Of a stretch of DNA of 64,000 nucleotides, positions 9,027 to 17,694 are shown piece after piece. The translations under genes were made by a program, and so were the position numbers. The stretch is from Anaerolineae bacterium. GTDB lineage: Bacteria; Chloroflexota; Anaerolineae; Aggregatilineales; Phototrophicaceae. Under the pieces are notes generated by a model, which ran no database searches, was not told the DNA's origin, and saw only the letters and a program-made list of their open reading frames with translations. Location of the stretch: positions 1 through 64,000 of the forward strand of contig JANWYT010000031.1 in the NCBI GenBank assembly GCA_025055175.1, written 5' to 3'. Numbering within the stretch: the stretch's first letter is position 1; each line of letters opens with the position of its first letter.

Positions 9027-9485
9027 ATGGAACGCACCCTCATCATCGTCAAACCGGACGCCGTGCAGCGTGGCCTGACGGGCGAAATTATCAAGCGTTT
9101 TGAGCAGCGCGGCTTGCGTATCATCGGTCTGAAGCTCATCCACATGAGCCGTGAACTGGCCGAGAAGCACTATGACGTTCACCGCGAACGTCCCTTCTTC
9201 GGCGCGCTAGTGGACTACATCACCTCGGCACCAGTGGTGGTGATGGCCCTGGAAGGCACGAACGCCATCGCAGCCGCCCGCCAAACCATCGGCTCAACCC
9301 GCCCCCACGAAGCCGCCGCTGGCAGCATTCGTGGCGATTTTGCCCTGGAGGTGGGACGCAACTTGGTACATGGCAGCGACAGCGTTGAGAACGGTCTGGT
9401 TGAAGTCGCTAATTTCTTCCGCGATGACGAGCTGCTGCCCGCTTGGCAGCGCAACACCGATCCCTGGATTTTCGAAGCTCGCTAA
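9027..9485 (+). CDS. ndk: Nucleoside diphosphate kinase
   Basis: A 152-residue protein that matches the whole Ndk family, moving the gamma phosphate of ATP to other nucleoside diphosphates. It begins MERTLIIVKPDAVQRGL, has the phosphate-binding STRPHEAAAGSIRGDF, and contains the phospho-accepting His115 in NLVHGSDSVE. Length and start agree with the family. The gene is a single unit, divergent from eccC and followed by a 7-bp GC-rich hairpin. Confidence 0.98.
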   Translation: MERTLIIVKPDAVQRGLTGEIIKRFEQRGLRIIGLKLIHMSRELAEKHYDVHRERPFFGALVDYITSAPVVVMALEGTNAIAAARQTIGSTRPHEAAAGSIRGDFALEVGRNLVHGSDSVENGLVEVANFFRDDELLPAWQRNTDPWIFEAR

Positions 9486-9512
9486 AGCGTCGCTCACCAC
9501 CTGTCGCTAGTC

Positions 9513-9533
9513 GGGCGAGTTAGCAGCTCGCCC
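9513..9533 (+). terminator. Hairpin terminator after ndk
   Basis: A perfect 7-bp stem GGGCGAG (9513-9519) / CTCGCCC (9527-9533) with a 7-nt loop lies 28 nt after the ndk stop. There is no U-run, so its function as an intrinsic terminator is inferred. Confidence 0.5.
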
Positions 9534-9609
9534 TCCCAGCTCAGACGCTCAGAGAGTCCATCGCGCAGGCCAGTCTCCTGTACCATCAGCCAGGCAAGCG
9601 TAACTTTCA

Positions 9610-9637
9610 TTGAACTAGCCAGACAATCCATTATAAT
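9610..9637 (+). promoter_or_regulatory. Promoter of the 9674-12849 operon
   Basis: TTGAAC (9610-9615) and a perfect TATAAT (9632-9637) are separated by 16 nt, one of the best promoter matches in the window. The predicted transcription start is near 9644, about 30 nt upstream of the GTG at 9674. Confidence 0.7.
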
Positions 9638-9673
9638 CCTCTTGTTAATCGCATAGACGAGGACACAGCCGTC

Positions 9674-10795
9674 GTGTTCAGCCAAAGCCAAGCCGACAAG
9701 GTCAATGGCGACCACCCGCACCTCGCAGAAGACGAAGCGCGCACCCAGGACAGCGTGCCGTTCACCGACGCCGAACGCAACGCCATGCGCGCCTACTTGC
9801 AGCGCATGGAAGTGCGCATGTCTAGCCTGCACCGCGTCGCGACAGCTTTCGTAGGCGGGGCAGGCCTGCTGCTGCTGACGCCCATCTTCTTCAAAGAAGT
9901 CGTCGATGGCTTGATCGTCGTCGTGCTGACCAACCTAACCCTGCCCTTCGACCAGTTCACGCCACTGGCCAATCTGGGCCTGTCGCTGTTATTATTTGGG
10001 GCGCTGGGCTACTTGATCGTGTTGTCGCTCAGCATCCCTATGTACTCGCTCTACCTGCTGATTAAAGATATTGTGCATTTTTACTTCACTATCTACTCGC
10101 CTGGCTTCTCATCCGAATTGGTGACGCCTTCGTTCTCGCTGGCAGCAGCAGCCTTCTCGCCTGACGAATCGCCGCGCGCCAAAGACGAGGTGCTGCGCTA
10201 CCAATATACGCCGAAGCGCATGGACTTCATGCTGCCCTTCAGCGAGGCCAAGCGCCGCGCCTACCTAGACGATTTGTACGAGGCGACCAACGGCGCAATC
10301 ATCCCCAACAGCCGCGCCCAGGCCATGCGCAGTCTCCAGACCAATTTGAGCGAGGTGGATGTGCGACGCTTCAACACAGCTCTGGGCCTGGCCCGTATGC
10401 TGGATCGTCCGCTGGTGGAAGAAGTCGCAGTGACAGAGATGCTGCTGGTGCGCAACATCATCTATCTGCGCCGCCTGGTTCTGCGCTACGTCAAAGCCTT
10501 GAGCATGTTCCTATGGACGACGCTCATCTCTTTCCTTATGCTGCCCTTCCTGAAGGACGAGCGCCTGCCCGTCTTCGTCATCTTCGGCAGTGGCTATCTC
10601 GTCTGGTCGCTTGGGGTGCTGCCCATCATCCGCCAACCACTACACTGGATTTACCGCCATCGTCACGACGAGGCAGTTGCAGCGGAACACGTCGATGAAC
10701 AACTCATCGTGTTAGAGCGGCGCGTCGAGATCTTCTGCCAGATGGGCATTGCCGCTGCTGCTCTGGCCTTCGCTCTGTCGTTTTTAACCCTGTGA
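9674..10795 (+). CDS. Multi-pass membrane protein of unknown function
   Basis: A 373-residue protein with a GTG start, preceded by GAGGA about 10 nt away. A charged N-terminus (about 50 residues) is followed by hydrophobic segments around residues 60-95, 100-130, 280-325 and 350-373, separated by a soluble loop of about 130 residues rich in Arg and Glu. I recognise no family. It is the first gene of a tight three-gene operon with an unknown helical protein and a GT39-like glycosyltransferase, so a role at the cell envelope is plausible but inferred. Confidence 0.7.
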   Translation: MFSQSQADKVNGDHPHLAEDEARTQDSVPFTDAERNAMRAYLQRMEVRMSSLHRVATAFVGGAGLLLLTPIFFKEVVDGLIVVVLTNLTLPFDQFTPLANLGLSLLLFGALGYLIVLSLSIPMYSLYLLIKDIVHFYFTIYSPGFSSELVTPSFSLAAAAFSPDESPRAKDEVLRYQYTPKRMDFMLPFSEAKRRAYLDDLYEATNGAIIPNSRAQAMRSLQTNLSEVDVRRFNTALGLARMLDRPLVEEVAVTEMLLVRNIIYLRRLVLRYVKALSMFLWTTLISFLMLPFLKDERLPVFVIFGSGYLVWSLGVLPIIRQPLHWIYRHRHDEAVAAEHVDEQLIVLERRVEIFCQMGIAAAALAFALSFLTL

Positions 10796-10804
10796 GGACA
10801 GCCC

Positions 10805-11437
10805 ATGCTCAGCTCTGCTCAGCGCCGCGATCTGGACGATTTACAACTGGCCATCGCCCGCCGCGACCAGCAGTCCATCCAATATCTGCTCAAACGCCTG
10901 CTGGCAGAGTTAGACTACTACCCTGCTCTGGCTATCGTCGTCGAACGGCTGCATGGCTGGCTGGACATCTTTGAGAGCTACACCGATCAGAGCTATGCTT
11001 GGGTGCGCGCTGCACTAGTACAAATCGCCAACTATGGTGTCGCCCCCGACGAAGAGGCTCTAGCCCTGGCTCTGCGCACTCCGCCCTCCGAGCCAGGCCT
11101 GGGCAACTACCTCAAGGCGCTGCACGACCTGGGTCAGGCTATGTTGCCCAAGCACGCGCCGTCTGCCCGCGTGGGCTATCTGGTGAGCGCGCTAGTGAAC
11201 GTCACGATGGCCGAATTGGCCGAGTCCTGGTATGGTGAACGGCCTGACGCCTGGCGAGCCGTGCGCGCCCTGAGCTTCGACCCAGTCACAGGCGAGCCGA
11301 ACGATCCGCAAGCTGCACAGATGGCATACAGCTTTTGGACGAACAGCGGCACAGCCAGCCTAGAGCGCCGCTGCTGGCGCGAGATCGCCCAAGCGATCGA
11401 ACGTGCGCTCCTGCGCGGGGCTTCTGCCTCATTATGA
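10805..11437 (+). CDS. Unknown helical protein in the glycosyltransferase operon
   Basis: A 210-residue protein, predicted mostly alpha-helical and soluble, without membrane segments or a signal peptide. No recognised motif is visible. GAGGA lies about 6 nt before the ATG. It starts 9 nt after the preceding membrane-protein gene, and its TGA overlaps the ATG of the next gene (ATGA at 11434-11437), which points to translational coupling within one operon. Confidence 0.65.
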   Translation: MLSSAQRRDLDDLQLAIARRDQQSIQYLLKRLLAELDYYPALAIVVERLHGWLDIFESYTDQSYAWVRAALVQIANYGVAPDEEALALALRTPPSEPGLGNYLKALHDLGQAMLPKHAPSARVGYLVSALVNVTMAELAESWYGERPDAWRAVRALSFDPVTGEPNDPQAAQMAYSFWTNSGTASLERRCWREIAQAIERALLRGASASL

Positions 11438-12849
11438 TGATGACTTGGCAAGCTTGGACGCAGCGACAGAGCAGCGCACGCTACTTGCAGGCTATCCTGG
11501 GAGCGGCCCTGCTGATCCGCCTGCTGGCCTTGCTGTTGCTCGCCCCGACTCTAGACTTCAGCCGCGAGGGCAACGCCATTCATGGCTCAGAAGCTTATGA
11601 TGCCTACGCTCAAAATTTGCTGGCCAGCGGCGTCTATGGGCGCGTCCTGGGCGTCCCCGACGCTCAGATTCCGCCGCTCTACAGCGTCGCTCTGGCCCTA
11701 GTTTACGGCCTGTTCGGACGCGGCTTCGTGCAAGTGGGCTTGTTTCACATCGCGCTAGATTTGGCGTCTATGGCTCTGCTGTACGACAGCGCGCGCCGCC
11801 TCTTCGCTCCGACGGGGCGCGCCCTATGGGGCAGGCCCTGGGGCGAATGGATCGGCCTGGGCGCAGCCCTGGCGTTTGCGGGCTACCCCTACCTCATCTT
11901 CCAAAATCTTACGCTGATTGACACGCCCTTCTGGATCACGCTGCTGCACTTGTTCGTGTGGCTGATGATCTTGCTGCGCGAGCGGCCCACTTTGGACGGC
12001 AAGACGTGGGCGCTGGCAGCGCTGGCAGGCCTGGTGCTAGGCCTGGCCACGCTCACCCGTCCGATCACGCCGCTGCTGGCGGCTCTGCTGGGCCTTTGGT
12101 TGTGGACGCGCCTGAGCCTGGCTCAGGCTGTCCTGCGCTTGCTGCCCGTCGCGACGCTCAGCTTGGCTATCATGAGCTTGTGGATCGCGCGCAATTATGG
12201 CATCTTTGGCGCGTTTGTGCCAATGACCACCACCAGCGGCGCGAATTTATGGCAGGGCAACAGCGTCTGGACGATCCCCGTCTTCCGCGCAGGCTACGAT
12301 GTACAGTGGACAGCCCCCGACGTTCAAGCCCCGCGCGACAGCCGCGAAGCCGACGCTGAGCGCTTCGCGTTGGCGTTGGCTTACTGGCGTGACAACCCTG
12401 ATCGTCTGCTGGAGTTGTTCTGGGTGAAGTTCCTCGTCCACTGGAGTATCGACATTGCGCCGCGCTTCAACCCGCAAGAAGGCGAGCAGTGGCGGCTCAG
12501 CCCCGATGGCCAGCTCATCATCGTGCAGGCAGAGACCAGCATTGAAGGCGTGACCAGCGCCAACACGTCCTACAATCAAGGCCTGCTAGATACGATAGGG
12601 CGGCCCGTCCATCTTCTCTACTATGGCACGCTGTTTCTGCTGGCCTGCATAGGCTTCGGGCTGTCGTGGCGCGACTGGCGAGAAGCGTCGCTGCTGTGGG
12701 CGGTGCAATTCAGCATGACTTTCATCTACGTGCTGTTCCACCCATCCACGCGCTACCGCGCGCCGTCTGATCCACTGCTGTTCGTCCTGAGCGCTTACGC
12801 GCTGGTGACCATGCTGAGCTGGTGGCAGGCCAGGGCCAAACGCGCCTAG
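11434..12849 (+). CDS. GT-C glycosyltransferase, ArnT/PMT (GT39)-like membrane protein
   Basis: A 471-residue polytopic protein with about ten membrane segments. The first luminal loop contains the acidic positions expected in GT-C enzymes (HGSEAYDAYAQNLL), followed by IPPLYSVALALVYGLFG, a pattern common in the PMT_2 group, which uses polyprenyl-phosphate sugar donors. A soluble-looking loop lies around residues 250-390. The start is the first of three consecutive ATG codons (11434), which overlaps the previous TGA; an in-frame ATG 33 codons upstream lies inside the preceding gene and is rejected. The acceptor is unknown. Its TAG overlaps the stop of convergent ychF. Confidence 0.78.
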   Translation: MMMTWQAWTQRQSSARYLQAILGAALLIRLLALLLLAPTLDFSREGNAIHGSEAYDAYAQNLLASGVYGRVLGVPDAQIPPLYSVALALVYGLFGRGFVQVGLFHIALDLASMALLYDSARRLFAPTGRALWGRPWGEWIGLGAALAFAGYPYLIFQNLTLIDTPFWITLLHLFVWLMILLRERPTLDGKTWALAALAGLVLGLATLTRPITPLLAALLGLWLWTRLSLAQAVLRLLPVATLSLAIMSLWIARNYGIFGAFVPMTTTSGANLWQGNSVWTIPVFRAGYDVQWTAPDVQAPRDSREADAERFALALAYWRDNPDRLLELFWVKFLVHWSIDIAPRFNPQEGEQWRLSPDGQLIIVQAETSIEGVTSANTSYNQGLLDTIGRPVHLLYYGTLFLLACIGFGLSWRDWREASLLWAVQFSMTFIYVLFHPSTRYRAPSDPLLFVLSAYALVTMLSWWQARAKRA

Positions 12850-13925
12850 CCGCTGTGGCGGAAGACGATGACATCGCCATCTTGCACAACGTAATCTTTG
12901 CTCTCCAGCCGATATTTGCCGGCGGCTTTGGCGGCCTTCTCGCTGCCAGCTTCAACTAAGTCGTGGTAAGCGATAACTTCAGCGCGGATGAAGCCCTGCT
13001 GAATGTCGCTGTGGATGGCGCCGGCTGCCTGCCAAGCACTCGCCCCGACGGGGATCGTCCAGGCGCGCGTCTCTTTTTCGCCGGCGGTCAGGAAGGAATG
13101 GATGTTGAGCAGGTGATAGGACAGGCGAATGACTTTCTGAGCGCTGAGTTCCTTCACCCCATATTCTTCCATGAAGACGGCCGCGTCTTCTGGCGAGAGC
13201 TGAGCCAGCTCAGCTTCTAGCGCTGCTTGGATGGCGACGTGCTGAGCATGTCTATAGTTGTAGCGCACCTGGCAATCTTCCTCGCGCACTTCATCGCCCA
13301 AATTGATGACGATCAGCACCGGCTTGATGGTCAAGAAGCCGAAGCCACCGATTTGTTTGACCTCTTCTTCGCTCAGTTCCAGGTTGCGCAGCGGCTGGCC
13401 CTGGTCAAGCTGGGCCTTGAGCTTCTCCATGAGCGGTAGCTGGTCGATGAGGGCTTGGTCGGCGCGCTTGCCCTTGACGCGCAACTCATGCTGGAGCTTC
13501 TCTAGGCGATTCTCCACCCCCACCAAGTCTAGCAGCAGAAACTCGCCGTCAATGACCTCTAGGTCGCGCTGAGGGTCTACGCTGCCCAGGGGGTGCGGCA
13601 CGGCGTCGCTGCGGAAGGCGCGCAGCACATGGACGAAGCCATCGACCTGCTGCAAAGCGTTGCGGAAAGGCCCACTCAGGCCGCCGGTGCCTATGCCCTT
13701 GTCTAGGCCACCAATGTCGGTGTAAGTGATGGTAGCGCGCACGGTCTTCTTGCTCTGGTACATGGCCGTCAGCACGTCTAGGCGCGGATCGGGGACTTCC
13801 ACGACGGCTGTGTTGACCTCAAACTGCCCGCTGGAGACAGGGCTAGTGGGCAGGTTGCCGCGCGTGAGGGCGTTGAACAAGGTGGTTTTGCCGCAGTTGG
13901 GCAAGCCAATAATGCCGAGGCGCAT
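12846..13925 (-). CDS. ychF: YchF family GTPase/ATPase
   Basis: A 359-residue protein, the normal YchF length. It starts MRLGIIGLPNCGKTTLFNALT with the P-loop at residues 7-14, contains the helical hairpin insert, and ends in the TGS domain with KDYVVQDGDVIVFRHSG. YchF/OLA1 proteins hydrolyse ATP rather than GTP and associate with ribosomes. An open frame extends 57 codons upstream but does not align with the family; the ATG at 13925 has AGGAAG about 8 nt before it. Transcribed alone, convergent with the GT39 gene. Confidence 0.95.
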   Translation of the reverse strand: MRLGIIGLPNCGKTTLFNALTRGNLPTSPVSSGQFEVNTAVVEVPDPRLDVLTAMYQSKKTVRATITYTDIGGLDKGIGTGGLSGPFRNALQQVDGFVHVLRAFRSDAVPHPLGSVDPQRDLEVIDGEFLLLDLVGVENRLEKLQHELRVKGKRADQALIDQLPLMEKLKAQLDQGQPLRNLELSEEEVKQIGGFGFLTIKPVLIVINLGDEVREEDCQVRYNYRHAQHVAIQAALEAELAQLSPEDAAVFMEEYGVKELSAQKVIRLSYHLLNIHSFLTAGEKETRAWTIPVGASAWQAAGAIHSDIQQGFIRAEVIAYHDLVEAGSEKAAKAAGKYRLESKDYVVQDGDVIVFRHSG

Positions 13926-14225
13926 AGGGGGTTCTTCCTGTGGCAATGAGGTGACGAACAAGGCTGCAAACAGCCGCCTATTGTAGGCCAAAGAGAGGAT
14001 GGGGTGTAGACTGGGGCGCAGGTGGGCGAGGACTGACAAATGAGGGCCTACGATCTCTGCACAGTCCTCAACTCGGCGTCGGTGCATAGCCGCCAAGCAT
14101 ATCTCTCTTCATGACCGAGTCTTCAACTGCACCCTCGCTGCGGCTTTCTGTAATTTCCTGAGATTCTTGAGATTTTTGCAGGCTTTGTAATACTTCGCTC
14201 AGCCTATTCATTTCCTTTTAACTTT

Positions 14226-14241
14226 TGTGATGAACATCATC
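14226..14241 (+). promoter_or_regulatory. CRP/FNR-like operator 1 upstream of adhP
   Basis: TGTGA-N6-TCATC matches 8 of 10 positions of the CRP-type palindrome TGTGA-N6-TCACA. It also contains a perfect 5-bp inverted repeat TGATG-AA-CATCA. Its centre is 23 bp upstream of the centre of the second box. Confidence 0.45.
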
Positions 14242-14248
14242 CCCGAAT

Positions 14249-14264
14249 TGTGACATTTATCACT
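14249..14264 (+). promoter_or_regulatory. CRP/FNR-like operator 2 upstream of adhP
   Basis: TGTGA (14249-14253), N6, TCACT (14260-14264) matches 9 of 10 positions of the CRP-type palindrome. The centre is 92 nt before the adhP start codon. No CRP-family regulator gene is in the window, so the cognate factor is unknown. Confidence 0.55.
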
Positions 14265-14347
14265 GCCTAGCCTCTGCTTGAGTGCAATACCTTCTATGAA
14301 GCAGTACTAACCTTAAATTAACATAGAATGTCTCAAGGATGAGTCTC

Positions 14348-15379
14348 ATGGCACAGATGATGAAAGCTGCTGTTGTTCATAAGTTTGGCGAGCCATTGCA
14401 AATTGAGGAGCGTCCTATCCCTGAGCCACAAGAGGGAGAAATTTTAGTACGCATTCAGGCTTCAGGTGTCTGCCATACTGATCTACACGCAGCGGACGGC
14501 GATTGGCCAGTCAAGCCTAAGCTACCACTCATTCCGGGTCACGAGGGTGTGGGCTACGTGGCAGGCGTAGGCAAGGGCGTGAAGAGCGTTAAGGAGGGTG
14601 ATCGAGTTGGCATTCCCTGGCTATACAGCGCCTGTGGTCAATGTGATTACTGCGTCACTGGCTGGGAGACGCTCTGCCCTAATCAGCAGAACGGTGGTTA
14701 CTCAGTCGACGGCGGTTATGCAGAATACGCCATCGCCAATCCCAACTACGTCGGTCATTTGCCTGAGAGTGCAGATTTTATCACCATCGCGCCTATCCTG
14801 TGCGCCGGCGTCACCACTTACAAGGGCCTCAAAGAGACTGAGGTGCGCCCCGGTGAGTGGGTAGCAATCATCGGGATTGGTGGTTTGGGCCACATCGCTG
14901 TGCAGTACGCCAAGGCTATGGGCATGCACGTCGTAGCCGTTGACATCGCCGACGAGAAGTTGGCCCTGGCCAAGCAGCTCGGCGCTGACCTGACGATCAA
15001 CGCTCGCGAGCAAGAACCAGCCGAAGCACTGCGCTCCACTGTAGGAAGTGTTCATGGTGTCCTCATCACTGCTGTCGCAACGAAACCTTTCCGCCAGGCA
15101 CTTGACATGGTACGTCCTAAGGGCGTTGTAGCGATGGTCGGCTTGCCTCCCGGTGAGTTCCCCACACCCATCTTCGATGTCGTCCTCAAGCGTCTAACCT
15201 TGCGCGGCTCAATCGTCGGCACGCGCAAAGACCTACAAGAAGCTTTGATGTTCGCCGGCGAAGGCAAAGTCAAGGCTACTGTCGAAGCTCAGCCCATAGA
15301 GAAGATCAACGACATCTTCAACGCCATGCGCCACGGTCAGATCACAGGTCGCGTCGTTTTGGATATGAGCCTCAGCTAA
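14348..15379 (+). CDS. adhP: Zinc-dependent alcohol dehydrogenase, AdhP type
   Basis: A 343-residue medium-chain dehydrogenase that oxidises primary alcohols to aldehydes with NAD, or the reverse. The catalytic zinc site is visible (Cys42, the His65-Glu66 pair in PGHEGVG, and a Cys in APILCAG), as are the four structural-zinc cysteines at 96, 99, 102 and 110. The Rossmann motif is [14 protein letters not shown]. The ATG at 14348 is chosen because AAGGA lies 8 nt upstream; an ATG at 14339 overlaps that site. The gene uses more A/T-ending codons than its neighbours and has an AT-rich leader with two CRP/FNR-like boxes, hinting at regulated fermentative use or acquisition by transfer. Confidence 0.93.
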   Translation: MAQMMKAAVVHKFGEPLQIEERPIPEPQEGEILVRIQASGVCHTDLHAADGDWPVKPKLPLIPGHEGVGYVAGVGKGVKSVKEGDRVGIPWLYSACGQCDYCVTGWETLCPNQQNGGYSVDGGYAEYAIANPNYVGHLPESADFITIAPILCAGVTTYKGLKETEVRPGEWVAIIGIGGLGHIAVQYAKAMGMHVVAVDIADEKLALAKQLGADLTINAREQEPAEALRSTVGSVHGVLITAVATKPFRQALDMVRPKGVVAMVGLPPGEFPTPIFDVVLKRLTLRGSIVGTRKDLQEALMFAGEGKVKATVEAQPIEKINDIFNAMRHGQITGRVVLDMSLS

Positions 15380-15403
15380 TCTTGTAGTCTCGTCTCAAAA
15401 GCC

Positions 15404-15447
15404 GAAGCAGCGCTCGGACAACATCCGATCCGAGCGCTGTCCGCTTC
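15404..15447 (+). terminator. Hairpin terminator after adhP
   Basis: A perfect 10-bp stem AGCGCTCGGA (15409-15418) / TCCGAGCGCT (15429-15438) with a 10-nt loop is extended by an outer GAAGC (15404-15408) / GCTTC (15443-15447) after a small bulge. It lies 24 nt after the adhP stop. There is no U-run. Confidence 0.65.
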
Positions 15448-15699
15448 TTGAGCCACCTCTCAGATACGTCCTCCCAAGAGATCGGCAAAACTGCACACCA
15501 AGCAGACGCAGCAAGGACTGAGCGCGACGTTGAGTGTTTCGAATCGCCCACGTTGTGGTATAACCATCTGCAGCAATAATCAGCATCAAACGTCTCGGCG
15601 CTGTCGAACTTTCCAGCAGAGGCTCGCTCTCGACAAGCAGCCACTCAGCCAAGACGAGACTACTTGCTCGCCATACGCAGCCGCACACAAGGGAACGCC
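15448..15699. other. Intergenic region without a recognised gene
   Basis: Together with the terminator this forms a 320-nt non-coding gap between adhP and the next gene. I see no tRNA, convincing promoter or reading frame with coding character. Confidence 0.5.
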
Positions 15700-16242
15700 G
15701 TGCAGCGCTACGATCATCCCAACCCACGCCTCTATCGCCTACAAAGCCTGATCTTGCTGGGTCTACTAGTGGTTATGCCGATCAGCGCTGCCCTGCTGCT
15801 GACCCTGGCCCTGGCTTTGGGCGCGCCGCTGCTGGCCCTGGCAGCCTTGTGCGTCGTCTTGCTCATCGCCCCAGTTGTGCTGGGCCTGCTGGCTACGCCG
15901 CCGCTCAGCTTGGATGAGCAGGGCGTCACCATCTATGCCCCCCTGGTTGGAGAGCGCTTCCTAGCCTGGGAGCAGATCGAAGCGCTCAAGCCTTACCCCC
16001 TACTGCCCAGCCGCGATGAGGAAGTTGAGCGTCGCCTAGCCCAGGGGCGCAAGCGCTATCAGGCCGCCGAGGGCCTCATGTTGGTGAGCGCAGCCCTGCC
16101 CTGGCCATACCGCGTGGTCGGCTATTTTGTAGGCGAATGGCCACGCGGAGCGGTGGCCTGCACCAACCGCGCTCATGCTGATTACGCCGCGCTGGCCAAG
16201 CGCCTGCGTCAGCGCCTGCCACTCACTCCACCACCAAGCTGA
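15700..16242 (+). CDS. Membrane protein with two N-terminal segments, possibly PH-like
   Basis: A 180-residue protein. After a short basic N-terminus (QRYDHPNPRLYRLQS) come two membrane segments (about residues 18-40 and 44-66). A soluble region follows that begins LSLDEQGVTIYAPLVGERFLAWEQIEALKPYP, a pattern seen in bacterial PH-like or YdbT-type domains; the family call is tentative. The GTG at 15700 is preferred because AAGGGA lies 5 nt upstream; a TTG at 15664 is possible. The 3' end overlaps the convergent lipoprotein gene by 20 nt. Confidence 0.55.
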   Translation: MQRYDHPNPRLYRLQSLILLGLLVVMPISAALLLTLALALGAPLLALAALCVVLLIAPVVLGLLATPPLSLDEQGVTIYAPLVGERFLAWEQIEALKPYPLLPSRDEEVERRLAQGRKRYQAAEGLMLVSAALPWPYRVVGYFVGEWPRGAVACTNRAHADYAALAKRLRQRLPLTPPPS

Positions 16243-16852
16243 GGTCATAACCCGTCGCCTGTGCAACGGCGATCCATAGTGGACGCACCAGCTCGTAGGC
16301 GCAATCGCCTTCTTGAATGAAGCGGAAGCGTAGGCGCACGACTCGCGCCTCGTCATCGCGCATGGCCTCAGTCAGCTCGTGGCGAGCCGTGCAGCCCAGG
16401 CCGCGCGTCCACGTCCCAATCAGGGCCGTATCATTGGCGAAGTCGAAGGCGTAGCGTCGAACGGGGCGACGGCACAGGCGACTGTTGTCGGCCAGATTGT
16501 AGAAGGTCTCCAGATCGGCGGGGCTGCGCAGCACGAAGACGCGGCCTGCTGCGTCGTAGGCCGCTTCAAAACAAATCCCGCTCAGCAATGGCAGGACGTC
16601 GCGCAGGCCAGACGTCAAAGCCAGCGGCTGCCAGCCCTGGACAGGACGGGCTTCGGGCGTGGGGCTGGGCATCGGAGTTGGTGTGAACAAGCCCTCGGCT
16701 GTGGGACTGGGAGAGACCAGGAGCAGCAGTGGAATAGGCGGCGAAGCTGTCGCGGTGGCCTGAGCTAGGCCTAACTCATCCGCTGATGGCGCTGGTTGCA
16801 TACAGGCCGCTAGGCTGAGCGCTAGGGCCAAGCCGAAGAAGAATTGCACCAT
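16223..16852 (-). CDS. Putative lipoprotein with Thr/Pro linker
   Basis: A 209-residue exported protein. The N-terminus is a lipoprotein signal peptide ending in LAAC, so it is probably lipid-anchored on the outer face of the membrane. Residues 20-75 are a low-complexity Ser/Thr/Pro linker (SPSPTAEG, TPTPMPSPTPE). The C-terminal 130 residues form an unrecognised domain with four cysteines (GICFEA, RLCRRP, GLGCTAR, GDCAYE) that may form disulphides. The ATG at 16852 is used rather than a TTG two codons upstream. Confidence 0.65.
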   Translation of the reverse strand: MVQFFFGLALALSLAACMQPAPSADELGLAQATATASPPIPLLLLVSPSPTAEGLFTPTPMPSPTPEARPVQGWQPLALTSGLRDVLPLLSGICFEAAYDAAGRVFVLRSPADLETFYNLADNSRLCRRPVRRYAFDFANDTALIGTWTRGLGCTARHELTEAMRDDEARVVRLRFRFIQEGDCAYELVRPLWIAVAQATGYDLSLVVE

Positions 16853-16960
16853 GAGCAAGGGTTTCGCCTTTCAAAATACAATCACACCTGCACAAAATTT
16901 ATGCTAAGATAAGGCGTATGCCACATTTTAGCGAATCTTAGCCAATACGCAGGTGGTTCT

Positions 16961-17692
16961 ATGCGTGTTTTGATTATCTCCGACATTCATGCCAACTTGG
17001 TCGCCTTCGAGACCGTCATGCGCGACGCCAAAGATCAATGGGACTATGTGTGGTGTCTGGGCGACGTGGTTGGCTATGGGCCAGACCCCAACGAGTGTGT
17101 GGAGCTGCTCAACACGCTGCCGCATCTGTGCTTGGCAGGCAACCACGACTGGGCCGCTCTGGGCCGCCTAGACATCCGCACCTTCAACCCCGATGCGCGC
17201 CGCGCCGTTGAATGGACGCAAGAGACGCTCAAACCGCAGAACGTGGCCTACCTGGAAGCGCTGCCCGTCACCTACGTCCTGGGCGAGTACACCCTCGTCC
17301 ACGCCAGCCCCCGCGAACCCGTCTGGGAATACATCCTAGAGCCGCTGGTAGCCGCGCTCAACTTCCCCCATTTTGAGACGCCCTACTGCTTCGTGGGCCA
17401 CACCCATCAGCCCGTCATCTACGAGATGGTGAGCGACAACGGTGACACGCGCTCTCGCGAGCCGCGTTACGGCCAACCTCACACCCTCAACGGCCATCGT
17501 CAGATCATCAACCCCGGCAGTATCGGCCAACCACGCGATCAAAACCCAGACGCAGCCTACGGTCTGCTCGATCTGACGACGGGCGTTTTTGAACATCGGC
17601 GCATCCCCTACGATGTAGCGGAGACACAGCGTCGTATGCGCGCGGCTCACCTGCCCGAACGCCTAGTGACGCGCCTGGAACACGGTTGGTGA
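16961..17692 (+). CDS. Metallophosphoesterase, YfcE/MJ0936-like
   Basis: A 243-residue calcineurin-like phosphoesterase. It shows the five metal-binding blocks: SDIHANL near the N-terminus, LGDVVGYGPDPN, AGNHD, VHASP and GHTHQP. The pattern GDVVGYGPDPNEC is typical of a diadenosine-tetraphosphatase or protein-phosphatase-like subgroup common in Chloroflexota and Cyanobacteria; the true substrate is unknown. It is followed with almost no gap by the DtxR-type regulator gene, suggesting co-transcription. Confidence 0.88.
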   Translation: MRVLIISDIHANLVAFETVMRDAKDQWDYVWCLGDVVGYGPDPNECVELLNTLPHLCLAGNHDWAALGRLDIRTFNPDARRAVEWTQETLKPQNVAYLEALPVTYVLGEYTLVHASPREPVWEYILEPLVAALNFPHFETPYCFVGHTHQPVIYEMVSDNGDTRSREPRYGQPHTLNGHRQIINPGSIGQPRDQNPDAAYGLLDLTTGVFEHRRIPYDVAETQRRMRAAHLPERLVTRLEHGW

Positions 17693-17694
17693 GC

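Larger units (their letters stand above)
13926..14347. other. Divergent intergenic region between ychF and adhP
   Basis: A 422-nt stretch with no supported gene. The half nearer adhP (about 14110-14340) is clearly more AT-rich than its surroundings and holds two CRP/FNR-like boxes (annotated separately). No clear -35/-10 pair with normal spacing was found for adhP. Confidence 0.6.
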
